Positions 8,776 to 17,276 of a stretch of DNA of 64,000 bases are shown here, one piece after another. The notes beneath the pieces were generated by a model. It was not told the DNA's origin and made no database searches. It worked only from the letters and a program-made list of their open reading frames with translations. Position 1 is the stretch's first letter. Each line of letters opens with the position of its first letter. The translations under genes were made by a program, and so were the position numbers. This stretch comes from JAFNAG01 sp963721405 (lineage in GTDB: Bacteria > Acidobacteriota > UBA6911), in the NCBI GenBank assembly GCA_963721405.1, contig CAVRJA010000006.1:434001-498000 (forward strand), given 5' to 3'.

Positions 8776-9216
8776 ATGGACGTTGCCCTTCTATTTCTGT
8801 ATTTATCCCCGTTGTCAGCCGCTTCGTCACGCAAAACCGATGCGCAACTGGCAAGCGTGAAAGTTATTTTCGTGGAAGGTAAGTCCGACGCCAGAACGAA
8901 TCGTCTCGCAACATATCTTCGCAAAGAGCTGCCGTCCAGAGGTTACAAGATATCGGAGGACCGGGAAGTCGCTGATGCGATTCTGAGTCCGTCGCTCGGC
9001 GATATAGTAGTGCTTGATGGCGAGCAGCCTGTTCCTCCTCAATACGGGTATCGGAGTCAACTGCTGAAAGGTAAAGAGATGCTCTGGAACACTGAATTCA
9101 GATTGAGGAATCGGATTAGTGCCGAGGACGCAGACCAAAAGGCAGCAGTTCGCATCGTGGAAAGTTTGGATAAAGCAATCAAAGCGGCGACAAAAAGAGC
9201 AAGGAAAAATCCATAA
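8776..9216 (+). CDS. Small hypothetical exported protein
   Basis: About 146 residues. ATG at 8776 follows AGGAGGG at 8761-8767 by eight bases, a better start than ATG at 8746. MDVALLFLYLSPLSAASS is a short signal peptide. The mature part, ASVKVIFVEGKSDARTNRLA then YLRKELPSRGYKISEDREVA and DAILSP, resembles small periplasmic proteins with a beta-alpha-beta core in which a conserved Asp/Ala pair follows a helix; it ends in a basic helix (KAIKAATKRARKNP). No specific family is assigned. Confidence 0.55.
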   Translation: MDVALLFLYLSPLSAASSRKTDAQLASVKVIFVEGKSDARTNRLATYLRKELPSRGYKISEDREVADAILSPSLGDIVVLDGEQPVPPQYGYRSQLLKGKEMLWNTEFRLRNRISAEDADQKAAVRIVESLDKAIKAATKRARKNP

Positions 9217-9306
9217 GTCGGAGCGAGGTGTCCAGCAACGGAACACCTCACCCGACCCTGCATCCGCGGTGTAGGTGTTGCGAGGGACTTGTCAGAGGGA
9301 AAACCG

Positions 9307-9402
9307 ATGAACGATCTAGCTCGTGTCGTGACGCTTATCTGGCACGACTTCCGTGCGTTGGGTGTAAGATCGGGACGGGGTGCGATGGGGCAAGAGTCTT
9401 AG
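9307..9402 (+). CDS. Possible 31-residue leader-like ORF
   Basis: ATG at 9307 is preceded by AGAGGGAAAACCG, and the frame ends at TAG 9400-9402, immediately before an ATG of the next frame. The start MNDLARVVTLIWHDFRALGV resembles the beginning of an ORF cut short rather than a known small protein. It may be a remnant or may couple translation to the next gene. Confidence 0.25.
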   Translation: MNDLARVVTLIWHDFRALGVRSGRGAMGQES

Positions 9403-9435
9403 ATGCTTGGGCTGATGCACAAACCGGGAGGGCCT

Positions 9436-10203
9436 ATGCGCTGGTCGCGTTTGTTAGCATCCTTTGGATTTGGTTTTGCGGTAGCATCAGTTCTTTTCCT
9501 TTCATTGAATCACAATGAGACGTTAAATAGGTTGTCAACCGAGCCTGGGTCACAGTCAATTCCTGCAGGTGCAAAAAAGACAGATCAGGATTTGCACGAT
9601 AATGCAGGCGTGCCTGTTAGGGTAGAGATGCCATTGAGCAGTCAGAACGATGCCAATGCTGGCTCTCTGCGGGTAATGCTTCCCGATCTCGGTTCAACCT
9701 CGCCCGTTCAAAAAATCCTGATGGACTCGGATCCGGGGACAAGGGGCCTTTTTGAGGCGGGTGTCGTCCGCCTACAGAACGGAGATTTTTCGGAAGCGGC
9801 GAAGGATTTTCAACAGGTGAGCGTTTCGCATCCTGATGACAAGGTGGGAAAGCTGGCTGATTGGGCGATCGGATTTGCGCTTTATGGACTAACTAAAACG
9901 CCATCCGGCGTTTTGTTTTTTGAAGGTCGGCCGACGAGCGCAGCGGACCATTGGGCGAAGGGCCTGGATTTTCTTTCTTTGGAAGACGGATTCGGAGGGC
10001 TGGTCGAAACAACATTGATCGATTTGGCTTCGGTTCACATGAACCGATGGCGATCCGGCAATGAGAACATCAAGGTTTTTTTCGGTCGCGAATGTGCGAA
10101 CGAGCTACGATGGTTTTTAAATCGAGCCCCAAATGATCCGCAGGCTCCAGCAGCTCGGGCTGCTCTCGAAGAAATTTTGCAAGCTCTTCCGAGCTTAAGG
10201 TGA
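9436..10203 (+). CDS. Membrane-anchored protein with TPR-like C-terminus
   Basis: About 255 residues from ATG 9436, preferred over ATG 9403 because GGGAGG lies at 9426-9431. A single transmembrane helix (LLASFGFGFAVASVLFLSL) follows a basic N-terminus, giving an N-in, C-out anchor. After a linker of about 70 residues comes a TPR-like pair (FEAGVVRLQNGDFSEAAKDF then QQVSVSHPDDKVGKLADWAI). The C-terminal segment (RWFLNRAPNDPQAPAARAAL) is again helical. The layout resembles the membrane-anchored TPR proteins often found with anti-sigma systems, but no such partner is adjacent. The next gene is a PadR regulator 208 bases downstream. Confidence 0.5.
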   Translation: MRWSRLLASFGFGFAVASVLFLSLNHNETLNRLSTEPGSQSIPAGAKKTDQDLHDNAGVPVRVEMPLSSQNDANAGSLRVMLPDLGSTSPVQKILMDSDPGTRGLFEAGVVRLQNGDFSEAAKDFQQVSVSHPDDKVGKLADWAIGFALYGLTKTPSGVLFFEGRPTSAADHWAKGLDFLSLEDGFGGLVETTLIDLASVHMNRWRSGNENIKVFFGRECANELRWFLNRAPNDPQAPAARAALEEILQALPSLR

Positions 10204-10411
10204 TTTTCCGGAACCTCATTCCGAGCCGAAATATCGTTTTGATCTCCCATCGGTAATTGTACGGTAAACCGACTATACACCCGCCATGCGCTGCAAGCGT
10301 TTGCTGTGAACCGAATACATCTCAAGTCCCGGAATTCCAGTATCGCTTTCCTTGACATTCTAGGAAAGAACCGTTTAGAGTGTCTTCACCCAGGCATTCA
10401 GGGAGGACCAG

Positions 10412-10747
10412 GTGGGCAAACAACCTGAATCGGACCTGCTTCAGGGGACTCTCGACATGCTGATCCTCAAGACGGTAGCCCTAGGGCCTATCCACGGGTA
10501 TGGGATTTCTCTTCGGATTCAGCAGGTTACCCAAGATGTATTGAGGGTGCGCCAGGGCTCACTCTATCCAGCGCTGTATCGTCTCGAGCGTAAAGGCTGG
10601 ATCGATTACGACTGGGGCTCCTCTGAGAATGGCCGTCGTGCAAAATATTATCGTCTGACCAAGGAAGGACGTAAGCAGCTTGCAAATGAAAAGGAGAGCT
10701 GGGAACGGCTCTCAATGGCAGTGAACCGGCTTCTTCAAACAACCTAG
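10412..10747 (+). CDS. PadR-family transcriptional regulator
   Basis: 111 residues from GTG at 10412, preceded by GGGAGGACCAG. The PadR winged helix is clear: LLQGTLDMLILKTVALGPIH, then GYGISLRIQQVTQDVLRVRQ, GSLYPALYRLERKGWI, and the wing SENGRRAKYYRLTKEGRKQL. It corresponds to the short acidobacterial PadR type found directly upstream of ADOP permease genes, as here with 12 bases between the genes. The usual inference is that it represses its own operon; the inducing signal is unknown. Confidence 0.9.
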   Translation: MGKQPESDLLQGTLDMLILKTVALGPIHGYGISLRIQQVTQDVLRVRQGSLYPALYRLERKGWIDYDWGSSENGRRAKYYRLTKEGRKQLANEKESWERLSMAVNRLLQTT

Positions 10748-10759
10748 TGGGATTCAGCG

Positions 10760-13481
10760 ATGATCCGACTGCCTGGCTTGTCGTTGTTTCGTTCATTGTG
10801 GCGCAAAAATCTGCTGGAACGGGAGATGCGGGAAGAGCTGCAATTTCATCGCGCCTGTCGAATCGAAGACAATATAAAAGCAGGAATGGATTCGCGCGAG
10901 GCACGCCGTGCCGCTTTGCGCGACTTCGGCGGAATTGACCAGGTCCAAGAAGAATGTCGTGATTCGTGGGGATTCCGAGTCTTCGCGGAGATATCACAAG
11001 ACCTGAGCTATGGCATGCGGCAACTGATCCGTAATCCCGGCTTCGCGATTCTCGCGATCGTGGTATTGGCGCTTGGCATAGGCGCAAATACTGCGGTCGT
11101 CAGCATTGCCGATCAGTTGATCTTTCGGCCTTTGCCGGTTTTCGAACCGGACCGGCTGGCGAGCCTTTCCCAATCGTCCTATATGGACTATCTCGATCTC
11201 AGGAATGATGGCCAGGTGTTTTCCGACGTGGCAGCCGCAGATTTCGCCGGATTCGAACTATGGGATTCGGATCACGCCACCAAACTGTTCGCGAGATCGG
11301 TCTCCGCAAACTTCTTCAACGTGCTTGGACTCAGAATGGCTGCCGGTCGATCATTTGTTTCCGGAGGAAGGGCGACTTAACGAAAATCATCCCGTTGCCA
11401 TCATCAGCTATCGCCTGTGGCAGTCCATATTTGGATCCGATCCTGCCGCAGTGGGGCAACCGATCCGTCTGAATGGGGAACAGCTTACCATCGTAGGAGT
11501 GGCGCCCAAGAGGTTTCGGGACATCAACTACAACAGCCCGTATCGTGACATCTGGGTTCCTCTGCCCATGTTCAAACGGTTGATGCACCTTGAAGCAGAG
11601 CCGATGTTTTCCGATCTGTTTGAGCAGCGCAACAAACGGTTCCTGTTTCCCTTCGGGCGGCTCAAACCCGGCGTTTCGCTGGTCCAGGCGCAGTCCCGAA
11701 TGAACATAGTGGTCGAACAACTCCGAAAAGCCTACGCTGATTCCAGAAGATCTTGGGGAGCCCATGCGGACGGGTCTCTCACCCAGAACGAGTGGAAGGT
11801 TTCATTGTATCCACTCAACAGCCCAAGAACGCTCCGGAAAGATACATCTTCTTCCCTGAACATATTGTTTATCGCCTCAGGGTGCATTCTCCTGATCTGC
11901 TGCGCCAATGTTGGCAGCCTTATGTTGGCAAGGAGTGCGGCACGACAGCGGGAAATCTCCATCCGCCTTTCAATCGGAGCAAGTCGGTTTCGCATTATTT
12001 GTCAGTTACTGACAGAAAGCTCGCTCCTCTCGTCCCTATCTCTGGTGGCCAGTTTAGCCGTGTGGCGTTTGACCTTGCGGTGCCTGCCCGAACTTGAAGG
12101 CTTGCTCGGCAATGAGGTTGGGACCCTCAGAGATCTGGAACTTGTGTTTGAGACAAGGATTTTTTTCTTCGGCGCAGTCATCGCCATCCTGGCGAACGTC
12201 ATTTTTGCGGTTGCACCGGCGCTTTTGGGATCTCGACTTGAACTGGTCAAGAATCTCAAGGAGCAAGGTCTTCTGAGCGGAGGTGCGGGGCCACGTTGGA
12301 GACGGATTTTGGTTGTCGCACAAGTAGCGTTATCGTTCGTCTTGCTTATCGGCGCAGGTCTCTTTGTCAGGTTCGTCATTCGTTTTGAATCGACGGCCCC
12401 CGGATTCGATTTGAACGTGCTCGTTATCGATCCCGGCGCACCTGGCTATGGCAGGAACAAAAACAATGTGGACTATTACAGGAGGGTCCTGGAGCGCATC
12501 AATGCGTTGCCAGGCGTACTCGCCTCGAGTTGGGCGGCCAGTGCCCCTCCGGAGACCGACAGCGGTTACGGGCAATATGTTCGCCCCGAACAAAGGGGCA
12601 GCGGCAATGACGATTATCGCTACGTCGACTGCAATGTTATCTCCGCCGGGTATTTTCGGACTCTCCAGATCCCGATCATTCAGGGACGGGATTTCACGGA
12701 TTACGATGCCAGCGCCCCTTTAGCCCGCACTGTAATCGTCAACGAAACGATGGCGCGTCGGCTTTGGCCCGGCGCAAGCCCGTTAGGCAAGCGACTCCAA
12801 CTGGGCAAGAGACTCGGGGCGCGTAATAATCCCGGGCAGTTGTATGAAGTGGTCGGCATGGTCAAGGACGCCGGATATGCGAAAGCCTGGGACGGGCCTA
12901 AGCCGTACGCATATTTTACAGGGGCACAGCTTGGCTTTGATGATGTCCCCAGCAGGCTCCATGTTAGAACTGCCGGAAATCCGTCATCCATGATCAATCC
13001 GATTCGCAAAGTCTTTGAAGCCTTTGGGTCCGAAGCCAAGGTGCGGAATGCACGACTGATGTCGGCAGAAATGGAGTCGCTGGTTACCAGGGAGCGTTCT
13101 TCGGCGTTTGTCCTTTCCCTTTTTGGTGGACTGGCATTCCTACTCGCCGGCATTGGGCTTTACGGAGTGGTTTCCTATTCAGTCCGATCAAGGAGCCGCG
13201 AGTTCGGCATTCGCCTGGCGCTGGGAGCGCAAAATGGAGAAATCATCAGACTCGTCATCCGCGAAGGAGTTTTGACCATCGTGACGGGCCTGTTGATTGG
13301 AATACCCATCAGCATGGCAGCTACCAGGATTTTTCAGAGCCGTCTTCATAGCATGAGCCCGCTCGATCCGATCACCTATGTCATCACTGCCATTTTATGG
13401 ATCGCACTTGCCATCATCGCGCCGCTTTTCCCAGCGAGAAGAGCGTTGTCAGATCCGATGAATGCTTTGCGATTCGAATAG
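10760..13481 (+). pseudogene. ADOP-type MacB-like permease, frameshifted
   Basis: Reads as a full-length acidobacterial duplicated orphan permease only if a frameshift near 11351-11360 is bridged. The first frame gives the N-terminal helix (LFRSLWRKNLLEREMREELQ), the first membrane segment (GFAILAIVVLALGIGANTAV) and the start of the periplasmic MacB core; the second frame resumes at FPEEGRLNENHPVAIISYRL and continues through the permease segments to FPARRALSDPMNALRFE. Dropping one base in the ATTTGTTTCC stretch restores about 906 residues. The PadR partner directly upstream is intact. This could be a true disruption or an assembly error in a T-rich run. Confidence 0.8.
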
Positions 13482-13984
13482 GAATTTTGGCTGCGAGGAA
13501 TGCCGTACAGCCTTGTTGCCGGTAGTCGGTTGGAGCGTTTTGCTCGGCACCGCTTAGTTCCTGCTTCGTCGGTTCAGTCTTGCAGTATCGATTCTGACGG
13601 TAGGCGATGTTAGCATTGGCTGTATGACGTAATTGCACCAAACAAACGTCACTCTCACGCGGATACTTTCATTGTGGACGTATCACGGGAAAAAACCGGC
13701 CAATCGTGGGAGGCATTTTGTTGTTCAGCTGAAGTTGTTACTTTCCCCAGTCGGGTATTGTTGTCAGCGTAAATGCAGATAGCAGAAAAACATAGGAAAT
13801 AAGCATTTACAAATACACGCAACTTGGGATAAGATGTTAAACATCTATAAGATAACACATCAAAACGGGCAGAGATTGGCCGGTTAAACGGCGTACTCGT
13901 ACAAGTGGAATTTCCTGCAATTCCGGTGATCCCGATCAGAGACCCTCTCCGGCGCGGCACAGAATACTCTGGATGTCCGGCACC
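13482..13984 (+). other. 503-base spacer with an inverted repeat
   Basis: No convincing gene is seen. ACCGGCCAATC near 13695 is matched by GATTGGCCGGT near 13874, enclosing about 170 AT-rich bases, which could be a small hairpin or a miniature element. A stretch at about 13890, GTACTCGTACAAGTGG, recurs with one change near 20312 beside another integrase tail, so this may be decayed island-end sequence. Confidence 0.3.
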
Positions 13985-14182
13985 TTACGGCCTTCCAAGA
14001 CTTTCTTCTACCTCTCCTGCGGCCTCCATTCGCAGGTTGTTTGCGCTCTTTGCGTCGAGCACTGCCGTCGTGATGCGCCGTGTCCCCGGCACCCAGTGCG
14101 CGTAAATCCTCAGTGTCGTCGCCGGGTTGGCGTGCCCCAGCTGCGCCGAGACGTAAGCCAGATCAGCTCTGGCCGCCAATGG
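13985..14182 (-). pseudogene. C-terminal stub of a second tyrosine integrase
   Basis: The minus-strand frame reads ADLAYVSAQLGHANPATTLR then IYAHWVPGTRR, with the LGH motif and the catalytic tyrosine, and a tail that differs from the first stub (TTAVLDAKSANNLRMEAAGE against STAVLDTASANVRQMSAENE). It is interrupted at the same codon region by the second IS91-like copy. Both stubs are diverged at the DNA level, whereas the adjacent IS copies appear identical. No tRNA half is seen beyond its end. Confidence 0.65.
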
Positions 14183-14302
14183 GTTTTGTCCGGATAGGCC
14201 ACTTGAACGAAGCCGCTGTCGCGGCGGACTTGGTGCCAGTATACGATTGCAGCAGAGAATTGAGCGGTGACGTAGTAGTTTGAGGGTCACAAGGAGGTGC
14301 TT

Positions 14303-15169
14303 GTGACCCAATTAAGACAAAAAATGCTGGAGGAACTCCAGCGCAGGAATTACTCACCGCATACGATCCGTGCCTATTTGAGCACGGTCGCGGATTTCGC
14401 CAAACACTTCAAGAAATCTCCGGACAAACTTGGTCCGGATCACCTGCGTTCGTATCATGCCTATCTGCTCAGAGACCGCAAATTGGCGGTCGAATCTGTT
14501 GTCGGACGTGTAGCCGCACTGCGTTTCTTTTTTATCCGCACCCTGAAGCGTCCAGAGTTCCGAGACGATTTGCCGTATCCCAAACGGCACAGGAAGCATC
14601 CGATCGTTCTCAGCCCTGAGGAAGTGGCGAAGTTAATCAATGCCGCTCGAAGTCTGATGCACCGCGCTCTGTTGATGGTGCTTTACGGTACAGGCATGCG
14701 CAGGGAGGAAGTTTCCCTGTTAAGAGTTGACAATATCGATAGTTCACGAATGATGGTCCATGTCCAATTCGGCAAGGGAGGCAAGCAACGGTTTGTTCCG
14801 CTCAGCCCCGTGCTGCTGAACACGCTGCGCGAGTACTGGCGTTGGAAAAAGCCCAAAGAACATCTGTTTCCCGGCACACGGATCCGGAGCGGCAAGATCA
14901 TGCCGATCTCGGATAAGACTGTCTACCATGCCTGTGTCACAGCTGCGCATCGCGCTGGCATCCGGAAGAAAGTCACCCCGCATCTGCTGAGACACAGCTT
15001 TGCTACCCATATGCTCGAAAACGGAACGGATATCAGAAGAATCCAGGAGATTCTGGGCCATGGAGACCTGGCAACCACCGCCAGATATCTGCACATATCA
15101 CAAAAACATCTGCAAAACATCGTGAACCCGCTCGACTCGCTGCCACTTTCGCCTGTCGACAAGATCTGA
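14303..15169 (+). CDS. XerC-like tyrosine recombinase of IS91-like copy 2
   Basis: Encodes the same protein as 405-1271, with all catalytic residues (Arg of MRREE, HLLRHSF, LGHGD, ARYLH) retained. The start is chosen at the GTG spaced six bases after AGGAGG. The open frame shows no decay, so both copies were acquired or homogenised recently. Confidence 0.85.
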   Translation: MTQLRQKMLEELQRRNYSPHTIRAYLSTVADFAKHFKKSPDKLGPDHLRSYHAYLLRDRKLAVESVVGRVAALRFFFIRTLKRPEFRDDLPYPKRHRKHPIVLSPEEVAKLINAARSLMHRALLMVLYGTGMRREEVSLLRVDNIDSSRMMVHVQFGKGGKQRFVPLSPVLLNTLREYWRWKKPKEHLFPGTRIRSGKIMPISDKTVYHACVTAAHRAGIRKKVTPHLLRHSFATHMLENGTDIRRIQEILGHGDLATTARYLHISQKHLQNIVNPLDSLPLSPVDKI

Positions 15170-15185
15170 ACGCACTCGTGTCGCC

Positions 15186-16397
15186 ATGACGAGACCTCCA
15201 TTTGAGGTGGCCGACATTGTCCGGGTTCAAGGCCATCGATTCCTCGAAAAATATGGATCCGGAATGGATTTCGAGCAGAAGAAGGCCTTTCGCGCCATCA
15301 GGGCTTGCCGCACGGCAGCGCTCGGGGGCCACATTGATTACTGTCCCGGTTGCGGCAAATACGAGAGGAACTCGTTCAATAGCTGCCGCAACCGCAATTG
15401 TCCAAAGTGCCAGGCCGGATTACGCCTGCGCTGGATTGCAGAACGGGAACGCGAAGTTCTGGGCGTTCCCTACTTTCATGTAGTCTTTTCCGTGCCGCAC
15501 GAACTCAATGTCTTGGTGCGAGATAATCAGCGCCTGTTTTACAGCCTTCTTTTTTCGGCAAGTTCGAAGGCCGCATTGGAGGTTGCCGCCGATCCCAAGT
15601 GGCTCGGAGCCCAGATCGGCATTCTCAGCACCCTGCATACGTGGGGCCAGAACCTGATGACCCACCCCCATATCCACTGCGTGATTCCGCAAGGCGGACT
15701 TGCGCCCGACCACAAAAGCTGGATTCATCCGCGGTACCGGTTCTTTGTTCCCGTCAAGGTCTTATCCAAGGTGTTCCGCGGCAAATTTCTGCATGGATTG
15801 ATGCGACTCTACCGCAAGAGGAAATTGCGATTGGCCGGACCTGCAGCCTGCCTGCAGGATGAAAAATGTTTCGCAACCCTGATCCGACATTTATACAAAA
15901 AGCCATGGGTCGTGTACGTCAAGCCGGCCTTTGGCGGTCCCATGCAGGTGATCCGTTATCTCGGGCGCTATACCCATCGCGTTGCGATTTCGAATCATCG
16001 GATCGTAAAGTTTGACGGCGAGAAGGTGACGTTTCTCTGGAAAGACTATGCTCACGAGAGCAAACAAGGGCCGATGACCTTGGAGGCCATCGAGTTCTTG
16101 CGCCGTTTCTTTTCCCACGTGCTGCCCAAAGGGTTCGTGCGGATTCGGCAGTTCGGCTTTCTGGCGAATCGTTTCCGTGCCAAACGGATTGAGCTCTGTC
16201 GTGAGCTGATTGGCGGCCACGTGGAACTCACCCAAACCCAGGAACCGGAACCAGCGCCTGATCCCGAGTTGCCCGAACCGACTGCCTGGACGTGCCCTCT
16301 GTGCAACACCAGGATGATCAGGGTGCGGATGTTCAAGGCCGCGGATTGGTCTTCCCGAGGGGATTTTACTGATGACCGAATATCCTCAGCCGCCTGA
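15186..16397 (+). CDS. IS91-family Y1 (HUH) transposase, copy 2
   Basis: Identical in translation to the 1288-2499 product (403 residues): zinc-binding Cys clusters at about 53-75, HPHIH at about 160-164 and the YLGRYTHR tyrosine region at about 258. Its retention of every motif suggests that this copy is also functional. Confidence 0.92.
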   Translation: MTRPPFEVADIVRVQGHRFLEKYGSGMDFEQKKAFRAIRACRTAALGGHIDYCPGCGKYERNSFNSCRNRNCPKCQAGLRLRWIAEREREVLGVPYFHVVFSVPHELNVLVRDNQRLFYSLLFSASSKAALEVAADPKWLGAQIGILSTLHTWGQNLMTHPHIHCVIPQGGLAPDHKSWIHPRYRFFVPVKVLSKVFRGKFLHGLMRLYRKRKLRLAGPAACLQDEKCFATLIRHLYKKPWVVYVKPAFGGPMQVIRYLGRYTHRVAISNHRIVKFDGEKVTFLWKDYAHESKQGPMTLEAIEFLRRFFSHVLPKGFVRIRQFGFLANRFRAKRIELCRELIGGHVELTQTQEPEPAPDPELPEPTAWTCPLCNTRMIRVRMFKAADWSSRGDFTDDRISSAA

Positions 16398-16638
16398 AAC
16401 CGAATGTCAAATAGAGATCGACTGGGTATAGGTGTGTTTCTTTACATCGAGAAAGTGTCTTTTTGCAGCTCGGATTGTGTTCCTGATCAGACTCTTATGC
16501 CCGACTTATGGGAAATCCTCGCTGCAAGCCGGTTTTGTGACCGTTTCCCGGCAATGCCGCAACACCTTCGCTTGTATCTTGGATCCGTTCAAAACCCATA
16601 AGCGTCCGCCGCAAGCTGACAGCGGCTTCCTTCAAGTG

Positions 16639-16725
16639 GTCGTTATCGGAAATGTCTCGGCAATCTCTTTTTGCTCGTATGCCGTAGATTTGTCCGCCGA
16701 GCCATTTCCGATGAACGCTAACGAC
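16639..16725 (+). repeat. Hairpin at the right end of IS91-like copy 2
   Basis: The same interrupted inverted repeat as at 2741-2827 (GTCGTTATCGGAAATG against CATTTCCGA and TAACGAC). It ends four bases before the 5' end of the group II intron. Some bacterial group II introns, notably class C, insert just after stem-loops, so this hairpin may have guided that insertion. Confidence 0.45.
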
Positions 16726-17276
16726 TATAGTGTGCCACGAGCACAAACGCAGCCAACAAGCTGTTGGAGTGCGCAACTGTTTGACTGATGAGGGAGGGCC
16801 CCTCGGAACCGGCTTACAGGAGCAGGTTCCAAACCACCTTCGGCGGCTTTGGTCAAAAGCCACGGTCGTGAACGCGGAAGGAAAAGGCCTGGAATAACCA
16901 GGTCAGGTGACGGGCAAGAAGAGGACCGCAAGGGAACCACTATTGAAGTGTCGAAACGTTAGAGATGATGGCCAAAACCGCAGCTTATAGTTACTGCGGG
17001 ATCAACTCCGACGGTACCTGTTTACGGGCGGAGTGGCGTCCGGCATGAGAGGTGGCCTGAGCTTGCCATGAGGCGGTCAAACGGAACGTGGGAACCTGGA
17101 ATCCTGATGTTAACGGAGAAGCCGCGAGTGGAAGAACCACGAAGGCGAGAGTACGGATGCGGGATTTCAGGGGCGGAACAGCCCGTAGTAGCGAGGAAGT
17201 CCCCGATAAAGGGATGGAGCCAAGGGGCTGTGCAACAGAGCCAAATTCGACGGTCAACCCGCAAGGGGAGGAGCTG

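Larger units (their letters stand above)
14182..16729 (+). mobile_element. IS91-like element carrying a tyrosine recombinase, copy 2
   Basis: Second copy of the element at 284-2831, in the same orientation, identical as far as can be read from about 14205 to 16729. Together the copies bracket the 2832-14181 cargo, so the arrangement could behave as a composite unit or be remodelled by recombination between copies. The last common base is 16729; the very next base is the first of a group II intron. Confidence 0.75.
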
